Assembly: GCA_905215725.1 (NCBI GenBank)
Contig: CAJMRD010000050.1
Span: 1-15,743, forward strand
Direction: 5' to 3'
Length of the DNA: 15,743 bases
Origin: an uncultured bacterium
Lineage (GTDB): Bacteria; Actinomycetota; Coriobacteriia; Coriobacteriales; Coriobacteriaceae
Under the pieces are notes generated by a model that was given only the letters and a program-made list of their open reading frames with translations, was not told the DNA's origin and searched no databases. The position numbers were made by a program, and so were the translations under genes. The stretch's first letter is position 1. The number at the start of each line of letters is the position of its first letter. Below, piece after piece: positions 6,047-12,592 of the stretch.

Positions 6047-7234
6047 ATGTCGAGCCTCACCGGTAAGTCATTGAACCCTGTTATGAATCGCAGGAGCGTT
6101 ATCGCGAGCGCAGCAGGTCTGGGGGCGATGTCCATTCTAGCTGGTTGCTCCTCCAACGGCGGCGACAGCGGTTCCGCTTCGAGCGACGCTTCGTTTAAGA
6201 TCGGTACCATCGGCCCGCTGACCGGTGCCAACGCGTCCTACGGCAAGTCCGTTACACAGGCTGTCGAGCTTGGCTGCAAGGATTTCTCGACCAAGGAGCT
6301 GCCGCTTGTCAGCAAGGCCGAGGACGACCAGGCTGACGGCGAGAAGGCCGTCAACGCCTTCAACACCCTGCTCGACTGGGGCATGCAGGCCCTTGTCGGT
6401 CCGACCACCACGGGTGCGTCGGTCGCCGTCGCCGCAGAGTGCGGTAACGACCCCGAGACGTTCATGATTACCCCGTCCGCGTCCTCCGAGGACGTTACCA
6501 AGGGCAAGGATTGCGTCTTCCAGGTTTGCTTTACCGACCCCAACCAAGGTGTCAACGCTGCCAAGTTCCTGGCGCAGAAGTATGCGGACGAGAAGTTCGT
6601 GCTGTTCTATAACTCCGGCGACGCCTATTCTTCGGGCATCGCAGATTCCTTTAAGGCCCAGGCCGCTGAGTCCAAGCTCGAGATTGTTGACGAGGAGACC
6701 TTTAAGGACGACTCCGCCACGAGCTTTACCAACCAGCTGACCAAGGCCAAGCAGGCCGGCGCCACCATGATCTTTGCGCCGATCTACTACACGCCGGCGT
6801 CCGTCCTGCTCAAGAACGCCAAGGACATGGGCTACGACGTCAAGATGATGGGCTGCGACGGCATGGATGGCATCCTGGGCGTTGAGGGCTTCGACACCTC
6901 TCTTGCCGAGGGTCTGCTGCTCATGACCCCGTTTTCCGCCGACGACGAGAAGAACGCCGACTTCGTCAACGCTTACAAAGATAAGTACGGCGATACCCCC
7001 GACCAGTTTGCCGCCGACGCCTACGACGGCGTGCATGCGGTGGTCGAGGCTCTCAAGGAGGCCGGCCTGGGTGTCGACGCCGATCCCACCGAGGTTGCCG
7101 AGAAGCTTCCCGAGGCTATGCGCAACATTACTGTTGACGGCCTGACTGGCAAGCTCTCCTGGAACGACAAGGGCCAGGTCCAGAAGGAGCCCACGGCGTA
7201 CGTCATCACCGATGGCAAGTACGTACAGGCCTAA
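6047..7234 (+). CDS. livK: Branched-chain amino acid type ABC transporter solute-binding lipoprotein, copy 2
   Basis: Second receptor of the same importer, 395 residues. ATG at 6047 has an excellent GAGAGGAG site 6 bases upstream; the internal ATG at 6083 lacks one. The signal has an arginine pair (NRRSVIAS, R15-R16) and lipobox ILAGC with Cys34, so it is a lipoprotein, perhaps also a Tat substrate. The Peripla_BP_6 domain starts at FKIGTIGPLTG. Copies 1 and 2 are nearly identical in the second lobe: 45 of 48 residues match from ETFKDDS to DMGYD. They differ more in the first lobe, for example AAATYGVSAEKG against ANASYGKSVTQA, near where these receptors contact ligand. Different specificity or affinity is therefore plausible. 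It is followed by hairpins and then livH. Confidence 0.9.
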   Translation: MSSLTGKSLNPVMNRRSVIASAAGLGAMSILAGCSSNGGDSGSASSDASFKIGTIGPLTGANASYGKSVTQAVELGCKDFSTKELPLVSKAEDDQADGEKAVNAFNTLLDWGMQALVGPTTTGASVAVAAECGNDPETFMITPSASSEDVTKGKDCVFQVCFTDPNQGVNAAKFLAQKYADEKFVLFYNSGDAYSSGIADSFKAQAAESKLEIVDEETFKDDSATSFTNQLTKAKQAGATMIFAPIYYTPASVLLKNAKDMGYDVKMMGCDGMDGILGVEGFDTSLAEGLLLMTPFSADDEKNADFVNAYKDKYGDTPDQFAADAYDGVHAVVEALKEAGLGVDADPTEVAEKLPEAMRNITVDGLTGKLSWNDKGQVQKEPTAYVITDGKYVQA

Positions 7235-7235
7235 T

Positions 7236-7260
7236 AAACCGCCTCACATAGAGCGGTTTT
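7236..7260 (+). terminator. Partial terminator or attenuator directly after livK2
   Basis: aaaccgc (7236-7242) pairs with gcggttt (7253-7259), extendable through CTC/GAG past a one-base bulge to leave the 5-nt loop ACATA. It ends in TTTT. It begins two bases after the livK2 stop, inside the presumed operon, so partial termination that lowers permease expression fits. Confidence 0.5.
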
Positions 7261-7265
7261 GATCC

Positions 7266-7297
7266 CAAGCAGGGGAGGTTTTGGCCTTCCCTGCTTG
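7266..7297 (+). promoter_or_regulatory. Strong intercistronic hairpin between livK2 and livH
   Basis: caagcaggggagg (7266-7278) pairs with ccttccctgcttg (7285-7297), a 13-bp stem with one G-U pair and loop TTTTGG. No U-tract follows (CTTGG), so it looks more like a block to 3' exonucleases that protects the receptor mRNA than a classic terminator. Confidence 0.5.
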
Positions 7298-7301
7298 CTT
7301 G

Positions 7302-7336
7302 GTATCTAGGGACAGTGTAACGTCCCTGTTTCATAC
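7302..7336. repeat. AGGGAC/GTCCCT intergenic hairpin
   Basis: agggac (7308-7313) and gtccct (7322-7327) form a 6-bp stem around an 8-nt loop, with flanking GTAT (7302-7305) and ATAC (7333-7336) able to pair beyond an internal loop. It is the third hairpin between livK2 and livH. It shares the GGGAC core with the palindromes at 2757-2928 and 10957-11025. Confidence 0.4.
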
Positions 7337-7373
7337 ATTAACTGGAAACCTATTCGAAAGGGGGATGTGGAAC

Positions 7374-8255
7374 ATGACGGTCTTTATCCAATACCTGGTC
7401 AACGGCCTGTCCATGGGCAGCGTCTACGCCATCATCGCGTTGGGCTACACCATGGTCTACGGTATCGCCAAGATGCTGAACTTCGCTCACGGCGATGTCA
7501 TCATGGTCGGTGCCTATGTCTCGTTCTGCGCCACGTCGTATCTCGGCCTTCCGGGCTGGGCATCCGTAATTCTTTCTTGTGTGGTCTGTACCGTTCTCGG
7601 TGTTCTCATCGAGGGTCTGGCATACAAGCCGCTGCGCCAAGCAGGCCCGCTGGCCGTTCTGATCACGGCTATCGGCGTGTCTTACTTCCTGCAGAACGCC
7701 GCGCAGCTTCTGTGGGGCGCCACGCCCAAGAACTTCACTTCGCTCGTCACCTTCCAGGTGCCGGAGTTCTTGGCCAAGTTCAACGTGAGCGCCGTCTCGC
7801 TCGTCACCATCGTCGCCTGCCTGGTTATCATGGCCGGCCTGATGTTCTTTACAGGTAAGACCAAGATGGGCAAGGCCATGCGCGCCGTGTCCGAGGACAA
7901 GGCTGCCGCTCAGCTCATGGGCATCAACGTCAACCGCACCATCTCGATGACGTTTGCCATCGGCTCGGCGCTTGCCGCCATCGCCGGCGTGCTCCTGTGC
8001 TCCTACTCGCCGGTGCTGCAGCCCACGACGGGTGCTATGCCTGGCATCAAGGCCTTCGACGCCGCTGTCTTCGGTGGCATCGGCTCCATCCCCGGCGCTT
8101 TTGTCGGTGGCATTCTCATCGGCATTATCGAGGCGATGGCGCAGGCTTACATTTCCACGAGTCTTGCCAACTCCATCGTCTTTGGTGTTTTGATCATCGT
8201 CCTGCTCGTCAAGCCTGCCGGCCTCTTGGGCAAGTACGTCCCCGAGAAGGTGTAG
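7374..8255 (+). CDS. livH: Branched-chain amino acid type ABC transporter permease LivH
   Basis: First membrane subunit of the importer, 293 residues, close to the family length. ATG at 7374 is preferred: AAAGGGGG (7357-7364) sits 9 bases upstream, whereas ATG at 7365 abuts that site and an ORF start at 7281 has none. The protein opens MTVFIQYLVNGLSMGSVYAI and continues ALGYTMVYGIAKMLNFAHGD, the diagnostic LivH N-terminal signature. The conserved cytoplasmic coupling loop is seen around KAMRAVSEDKAAAQLMGINV, followed by a GIGSIPGAFVGGILIGIIEA segment. About eight membrane helices are apparent. It pairs with LivM to form the pore. Its stop overlaps the livM ribosome site. Confidence 0.93.
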   Translation: MTVFIQYLVNGLSMGSVYAIIALGYTMVYGIAKMLNFAHGDVIMVGAYVSFCATSYLGLPGWASVILSCVVCTVLGVLIEGLAYKPLRQAGPLAVLITAIGVSYFLQNAAQLLWGATPKNFTSLVTFQVPEFLAKFNVSAVSLVTIVACLVIMAGLMFFTGKTKMGKAMRAVSEDKAAAQLMGINVNRTISMTFAIGSALAAIAGVLLCSYSPVLQPTTGAMPGIKAFDAAVFGGIGSIPGAFVGGILIGIIEAMAQAYISTSLANSIVFGVLIIVLLVKPAGLLGKYVPEKV

Positions 8256-8264
8256 GTGAGCGTT

Positions 8265-9344
8265 ATGAAGTTTCTTAAAGACAAGCAGACGCGTCACGAC
8301 TTTGTTACGTACGCCATGTGCGTTGTGGCGTTCGCCATCGTGTTCTTTATGCAGTCCAACCACATGATCCCGCGCATGATTGCTGGTCAGTTGGTTCCTA
8401 TTACGGCCTACATCGTCATGGCCATTTCCCTCAACCTTGTCGTCGGCATCGCGGGCGACCTGTCGCTGGGCCATGCGGGCTTTATGAGTGTCGGCGCCTA
8501 CACGGGCATCGTCACCGCGGTCGCCCTTGAGAGCGCCGTTCCCTCCGATCCGGTGCGCCTGATCATCAGCATCGTGGTCGGCGCCATCGCTGCCGCTATC
8601 CTGGGCTTCTTGATTGGCATCCCGGTCCTGCGCCTGAGCGGCGACTATCTGGCTATCGTGACCCTGGCTTTTGGCGAGATCATCAAAGAGATCGTCACCT
8701 GCCTCATTGTGGGCGTCGACTCCCGCGGCCTGCACGTGATCTTTAACATCACGGGCAACTCTACGATCGACGACCTGCACCTGCTCGAGGACGGCACCGC
8801 CATCATCAAGGGCGCGCAGGGCGCATCGGGCGTGTCGACCTATTCGACCTTCCTTGCCGGCGCCATCCTGGTTATGGTCGCGCTCGTGATTGTACTCAAC
8901 CTGGTTCGCAGCCGTACCGGCCGTGCCATTATGGCCGTGCGCGATAACAAGATTGCAGCCGAGTCCGTAGGCATCTCCGTCACCGAGTACCGCATGATCG
9001 CCTTCGTGGTTTCCGCTGCCCTCGCCGGTGCTGCCGGAGCCCTCTTCGGCGGTAACTTCTCGCAGCTCTCCGCCACCAAGTTCGACTTCAACACGTCCAT
9101 TCTCATCCTGGTGTTCGTGGTCCTGGGCGGTCTGGGCAATATGCGCGGCTCCGTCATCGCGGCGGCGCTGCTCACGGTGCTTCCCGAGCTGCTTCGTCAG
9201 TTCTCGGACTACCGCATGCTCATCTACGCCATCGTGCTGATCCTGGTCATGATTTTTACCAACAACCCGCAGCTCAAGGCGTTCTTCGGTCGCGTCAAGG
9301 ACCGCTTTGCTTCCAAGAAGGAGGTGGCAGCCGATGCCCAGTAA
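8265..9344 (+). CDS. livM: Branched-chain amino acid type ABC transporter permease LivM
   Basis: Second membrane subunit, 359 residues from ATG at 8265. That start is chosen because AGGTGA (8254-8259) lies 5 bases upstream; GTG at 8256, directly after the livH stop, is in frame and would add three residues (MSV). LivM hallmarks are visible: SLNLVVGIAGDLSLGHAGFM near residues 60-80, then RLSGDYLAIVTLAFGEIIKE, and a coupling segment NKIAAESVGISVTEYRM. The glycine-rich LGGLGNMRGSVIAAALL follows near the C-terminus. Roughly nine to ten hydrophobic segments are present. A soluble insert lies around residues 150-190. The 3' end overlaps livG by 11 bp, implying translational coupling. Confidence 0.93.
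   Translation: MKFLKDKQTRHDFVTYAMCVVAFAIVFFMQSNHMIPRMIAGQLVPITAYIVMAISLNLVVGIAGDLSLGHAGFMSVGAYTGIVTAVALESAVPSDPVRLIISIVVGAIAAAILGFLIGIPVLRLSGDYLAIVTLAFGEIIKEIVTCLIVGVDSRGLHVIFNITGNSTIDDLHLLEDGTAIIKGAQGASGVSTYSTFLAGAILVMVALVIVLNLVRSRTGRAIMAVRDNKIAAESVGISVTEYRMIAFVVSAALAGAAGALFGGNFSQLSATKFDFNTSILILVFVVLGGLGNMRGSVIAAALLTVLPELLRQFSDYRMLIYAIVLILVMIFTNNPQLKAFFGRVKDRFASKKEVAADAQ
9318..9324 (+). promoter_or_regulatory. Ribosome binding site that fixes the livG start
   Basis: A full AAGGAGG lies inside the end of livM, 9 bases before ATG 9334. It rules out the longer reading from 9307 and shows livG is initiated within livM. Confidence 0.7.
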
Positions 9345-10194
9345 ATTTGAGTTCAAGAAGGGCAAGATGGTCCCGTATCCTTCTGGCGCCATCGTTCCCG
9401 ATCGTGACCTGGGCGAGCGCCCTGCACTCGAGTGCATCCACCTGGGCATTGAGTTCGGTGGCCTTAAGGCAGTCGACGACTTTAGCCTGACTATCGGCAA
9501 GACCGAGATCGCCGGTCTGATCGGTCCCAACGGCGCCGGCAAGACCACGGTCTTCAACCTGCTCACCAAGGTGTACCAGCCCACGCATGGCACCATCCTG
9601 CTCGACGGCGAGGACACCTCGGGCAAGTCGGTCTACCAGGTCAACCGCATGGGTATTGCCCGTACCTTCCAGAACATTCGCCTATTCAACACCATGACGG
9701 TGGAGGATAACGTCAAGGTCGGCCTGCATAACCAGGAGCGTTACTCCGGCTTTGAGGGCGTGCTGCGCCTGCCGACGTATTGGAAGCACGAGAAGGCTGC
9801 TCACGAGCGCGCCATGGAGCTGCTGTCCATCTTTGATATGGAGCATCTGGCAAACGAGCAGGCCGGATCGCTGCCTTACGGCGCTCAGCGTCGTCTGGAG
9901 ATCGTCCGCGCGCTTGCCACCAACCCCAAGCTACTGCTGCTCGACGAGCCTGCTGCCGGCATGAACCCGTCCGAGACCGCGGAGCTCATGGAGAACATCG
10001 TCAAGATTCGCGACACCTTTGGCATTGCCATCATGCTTATCGAGCATGATATGTCGCTCGTTATGAACATCTGCGAGGGCATCTGCGTGCTCAACTTTGG
10101 TAAGGTCATCGCCAAGGGCACGGCAGAGGAAATCCAGAACAACGACGCTGTTATTGAGGCATATCTGGGCAAGCAGGATAAGGGGGAGAACTAA
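9334..10194 (+). CDS. livG: Branched-chain amino acid type ABC transporter ATP-binding protein LivG
   Basis: Cytoplasmic ATPase of the importer, 286 residues. Walker A GPNGAGKT is at 64-71, the signature LPYGAQRRLEI starts at 180, Walker B LLLLDEPAAG at 200, and the switch histidine is H238 in IEHDM. The RRLEI signature is typical of LivG rather than LivF. An N-terminal extension of about 30 residues (from MPSKFEFKKGKMVPYP) precedes the usual domain start; most LivG proteins begin close to the ABC core, so this is a modest oddity. The start overlaps livM by 11 bp. livF follows with no gap. Confidence 0.95.
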   Translation: MPSKFEFKKGKMVPYPSGAIVPDRDLGERPALECIHLGIEFGGLKAVDDFSLTIGKTEIAGLIGPNGAGKTTVFNLLTKVYQPTHGTILLDGEDTSGKSVYQVNRMGIARTFQNIRLFNTMTVEDNVKVGLHNQERYSGFEGVLRLPTYWKHEKAAHERAMELLSIFDMEHLANEQAGSLPYGAQRRLEIVRALATNPKLLLLDEPAAGMNPSETAELMENIVKIRDTFGIAIMLIEHDMSLVMNICEGICVLNFGKVIAKGTAEEIQNNDAVIEAYLGKQDKGEN

Positions 10195-10908
10195 ATGGCA
10201 GAGCCGATGCTTTCCGTCTACAACATCAACGTCTGGTACGGCGCCATCCACGCCATTAAGGACATCTCCTTTAACGTTAACGAGGGCGAGATCGTGGCCT
10301 TGATTGGTGCCAACGGTGCCGGCAAGTCCACAACGCTCAAGACCGTCTCGGGCCTGCTGCGTTCCAAGACCGGTTCCATCAAGTTTATGGGCGAGGACAT
10401 TACTCATACGCCCGCTGATAAGCTGGTTGGTAAGGGCCTGGCTCAGGTTCCCGAGGGTCGTCGCGCCTTTTTGCAGATGACGGTCGAGGAGAACCTGGAG
10501 ATGGGTGCCTATACGCAGCCCAAGTCCACGGTGGCTCCGGGCCTGGAGCGCGTCTACGAGCAGTTCCCGCGCCTGAAGGAACGTCGTCGCCAGGTCGCCG
10601 GCACCCTTTCGGGCGGCGAGCAGCAGATGCTCGTTATGGGGCGCGCCCTTATGAGTAACCCCAAACTGCTTATGCTCGACGAACCTTCCATGGGTCTGGC
10701 ACCGATTCTGATCGAACAGATCTTCCAGATTGTCGAGGACCTGCACAAGGCCGGCACCACGGTGCTTCTGGTCGAGCAAAACGCGCAGATGGCGCTTTCT
10801 ATCGCCACACGCGGTTACGTGCTCGAGACCGGCAAGATCACCATGACCGGCACCGGCCAAGAGCTCCTGCATGACGACAACGTCCGCAAAGCCTACCTCG
10901 GAGGCTAA
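10195..10908 (+). CDS. livF: Branched-chain amino acid type ABC transporter ATP-binding protein LivF
   Basis: Second ATPase, 237 residues, the normal LivF size. Walker A GANGAGKS is at 38-45, signature LSGGEQQ at 138, Walker B LLMLDEPSMG at 158. The switch region is LLVEQN, with Gln in the usual histidine place, which is characteristic of LivF. The ATG directly follows the livG stop, with AGGGGGAG just upstream. It is the last gene of the liv operon and is followed by a strong terminator. Confidence 0.95.
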   Translation: MAEPMLSVYNINVWYGAIHAIKDISFNVNEGEIVALIGANGAGKSTTLKTVSGLLRSKTGSIKFMGEDITHTPADKLVGKGLAQVPEGRRAFLQMTVEENLEMGAYTQPKSTVAPGLERVYEQFPRLKERRRQVAGTLSGGEQQMLVMGRALMSNPKLLMLDEPSMGLAPILIEQIFQIVEDLHKAGTTVLLVEQNAQMALSIATRGYVLETGKITMTGTGQELLHDDNVRKAYLGG

Positions 10909-10922
10909 CCCACCTAACAAAA

Positions 10923-10956
10923 GGGGCGCTGACTATCTCAGTCAGCGCTCCTTTTT
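10923..10956 (+). terminator. Rho-independent terminator of the liv operon
   Basis: gcgctgact (10926-10934) and agtcagcgc (10940-10948) make a perfect 9-bp stem with loop ATCTC. G-rich bases before the stem and TCC after it can lengthen the stem. It ends in TTTTT (10952-10956), 15 bp after the livF stop. Confidence 0.92.
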
Positions 10957-11025
10957 AAGTTGCGGTGAAATAGGGACTGAATACGGGCTCCAGAGGCCAA
11001 AAGAGTCCCTATTCCACTGCAACTT
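10957..11025. repeat. Long imperfect palindrome between livF and cutC
   Basis: The left arm (10957-10978, beginning AAGTTGCGGTG and ending ATAGGGACT) and right arm (11004-11025, AGTCCCTATT...GCAACTT) pair over 22 bp with two non-Watson-Crick positions. The central loop is 25 nt. It starts at the end of the terminator U-tract and has no downstream T-run, so it is not itself a classic terminator. It resembles a mobile or REP-like intergenic palindrome; no transposase is nearby. Confidence 0.6.
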
Positions 11026-11083
11026 CATGGGGATGTGTGACAATGCCCGTCGGAAAACATCTGCTGTCTTTGGGGGTCTATCT

Positions 11084-11761
11084 ATGCTGTACGAGTTTTG
11101 TGCCGAGAACTTTGAGCGGGTGCCGGCGGCTATCGATGCCGGTGCAAGGCGTATTGAACTGTGCGACAACCTTGCCGTCGGTGGCACTACACCCTCGGCC
11201 GGTGTTATCAGCGCTACAGTCAGCTATGCTCACGAGCATGACGCGCGAGTGATGTGCATGATTCGCCCGCGTGGCGGTGACTTTCATTACAACCAAGACG
11301 AGCTGCGCATGATGGAGATGGACCTGGGCCTTGCCGTAAGCGCCGGCGTTGACGGCTTGGTCTTTGGCAGCTGCAAGCCCTGCGCTGGCGGATGGGCGCT
11401 CGACGAGCTTACGTTGGGCGCTCTCGTGATGGCCGCGGGCTGCGCGACCGAGGAATGCAAGCGTGAGCCCATCGACATCACCTTCCACATGGCGTTTGAT
11501 CAGCTCTCGCCCGAGGCTCAGCTCGATGCGATTGATACACTTGCCGACTGCGGCGTTACGCGCATCCTCACGCATGGCGGCGCTGCCGGTACGTCGATCG
11601 AGGATAATTTCGATTACCTGGCTCGTTTAATCGAGTATGCGGGCGATCGTTTGACCATCCTTCCCGGCGGCGGCATCACTACGGCAAATCGCGACGCGGT
11701 CGCGGCGGCGCTAGACGTCTCCGAGCTCCATGGCACCAAGATCGTGCCGCTGGAGGTATAA
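11084..11761 (+). CDS. cutC: CutC-family protein (copper homeostasis type TIM barrel)
   Basis: A 225-residue cytoplasmic protein of the CutC family. ATG 11084 has GGGGG (11072-11076) 7 bases upstream; longer in-frame readings back to 10871 run through the liv terminator and are rejected. Family motifs: YEFCAENFE at the N-terminus, ARRIELCDNLAVGGTTPS, IRPRGGDFHYN (residues 60-70), TFHMAFD (133-139) and LPGGGI near the end. C6 and C27 have the 21-residue spacing of the conserved cysteines of E. coli and human CutC. Oddities: the usual TFHRAFD arginine is methionine here (M136), and extra cysteines occur as CKPC (97-100) and C120/C125. The copper role of bacterial CutC is uncertain, so the function is given only at family level. 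It is cotranscribed with the next gene. Confidence 0.88.
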   Translation: MLYEFCAENFERVPAAIDAGARRIELCDNLAVGGTTPSAGVISATVSYAHEHDARVMCMIRPRGGDFHYNQDELRMMEMDLGLAVSAGVDGLVFGSCKPCAGGWALDELTLGALVMAAGCATEECKREPIDITFHMAFDQLSPEAQLDAIDTLADCGVTRILTHGGAAGTSIEDNFDYLARLIEYAGDRLTILPGGGITTANRDAVAAALDVSELHGTKIVPLEV

Positions 11762-11764
11762 CCC

Positions 11765-12565
11765 GTGGCGCTGGTATTTGACGTTCAGCAGGCGAGCGGT
11801 AAGCCCGACGATAATCGTCGCCCTGGCACCGCGTGCCCCTTTTGCGACACGGAGGGACTTGCCAACATCATCCAGCGCGATGGTGACTGTATCTGGCTCG
11901 AGAATAAGTTCAAGACCTTGCGGGCCACACGTCAGACCGTATTGATCGAGTCTGCCAATCACGACGCCGACCTGGTGACCTATGAACCGGATGAGCTGCA
12001 TCATGTGATGCGGTTTGCCCTGGGCTGTTGGCAGCAGATGATCGATTCCCAACAGTACCGCAGTGTGCTCATGTACAAGAACAAGGGTCCGCTTTCGGGC
12101 GGCAGCCTCGTCCATCCACACATGCAGATTGTGGGCTTGGAACAGGAGGACGGCTATGCGGCGCTGACCTCAGCCAACTTTGAAGGCATCGATGTTTGGC
12201 AGAGGGGAAGGGTTGCGGTCAACATCTCAACCGAACCGATTATGGGGTTCTTTGAGGTCAATGTTTCAGCCCCGCAGGGAATCGCCGCCAGCGATGGCGC
12301 GCGAGACCAAGCCGAGACGGACCTCTTCGCCGATGCGATTCAGGTAGCTCTGCGCTATATCCTGAACGAGCACCATGGTGGTCGCGCAGAGTCGTACAAC
12401 TTGTTCTTCTACCACATGGACGGCCGGACCATTGCCAAGGCGCTTCCGCGCTGGGTGGTTTCACCCTACTTTGTCGGGTATCGGCTGGCTCAGGTCAATG
12501 CTGAGACCACGCTCGATGTCGATGCGGAGCGACTCCGCGCACATCTGGAGGCGCTCACATCGTAA
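11765..12565 (+). CDS. GalT/HIT-superfamily nucleotidyltransferase-like protein (DUF4931-like)
   Basis: A 266-residue protein related to galactose-1-phosphate uridylyltransferase and other branched HIT proteins. GTG 11765 is the start, with GGAGGT at 11752-11757 inside the end of cutC, three bases after whose stop it begins. Visible GalT-type elements in order: CPFC (C24, C27), an SANHDADL segment whose H66 lines up with the third GalT zinc ligand, NKG (106-108), and HPHMQ (117-121). H117 matches the fourth zinc ligand, H119 the nucleophile that carries the nucleotide, and Q121 the conserved glutamine. It is about 80 residues shorter than classical GalT and has no Leloir genes around it. A phosphorylase or nucleotidyl transferase acting on an unknown sugar or nucleotide is the inference. 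The DUF4931 assignment is from memory. Confidence 0.75.
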   Translation: MALVFDVQQASGKPDDNRRPGTACPFCDTEGLANIIQRDGDCIWLENKFKTLRATRQTVLIESANHDADLVTYEPDELHHVMRFALGCWQQMIDSQQYRSVLMYKNKGPLSGGSLVHPHMQIVGLEQEDGYAALTSANFEGIDVWQRGRVAVNISTEPIMGFFEVNVSAPQGIAASDGARDQAETDLFADAIQVALRYILNEHHGGRAESYNLFFYHMDGRTIAKALPRWVVSPYFVGYRLAQVNAETTLDVDAERLRAHLEALTS

Positions 12566-12575
12566 AGTGAGCGCC
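12550..12575. terminator. Hairpin enclosing the stop codon of the GalT-like gene
   Basis: ggcgctcac (12550-12558) pairs perfectly with gtgagcgcc (12567-12575) around an 8-nt loop that contains the TAA stop (12563-12565). No T-run follows on either strand, so termination would be inefficient or need Rho. It lies between convergent genes only 27 bp apart. Confidence 0.4.
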
Positions 12576-12592
12576 CGCACACTGCGGACGGT

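Noticed and set aside
7350..9626. 758-residue open frame on the minus strand, antisense to livH-livM-livG
   Set aside because: It is a shadow of GC-rich coding DNA: composition is dominated by D, G, H, R and A, no fold or motif is visible, and the plus strand carries well-supported genes throughout.
10871..11083. Upstream extension of the cutC reading frame
   Set aside because: It would run back through the liv terminator and palindrome into livF; the ATG at 11084 has a ribosome site and matches the family N-terminus.
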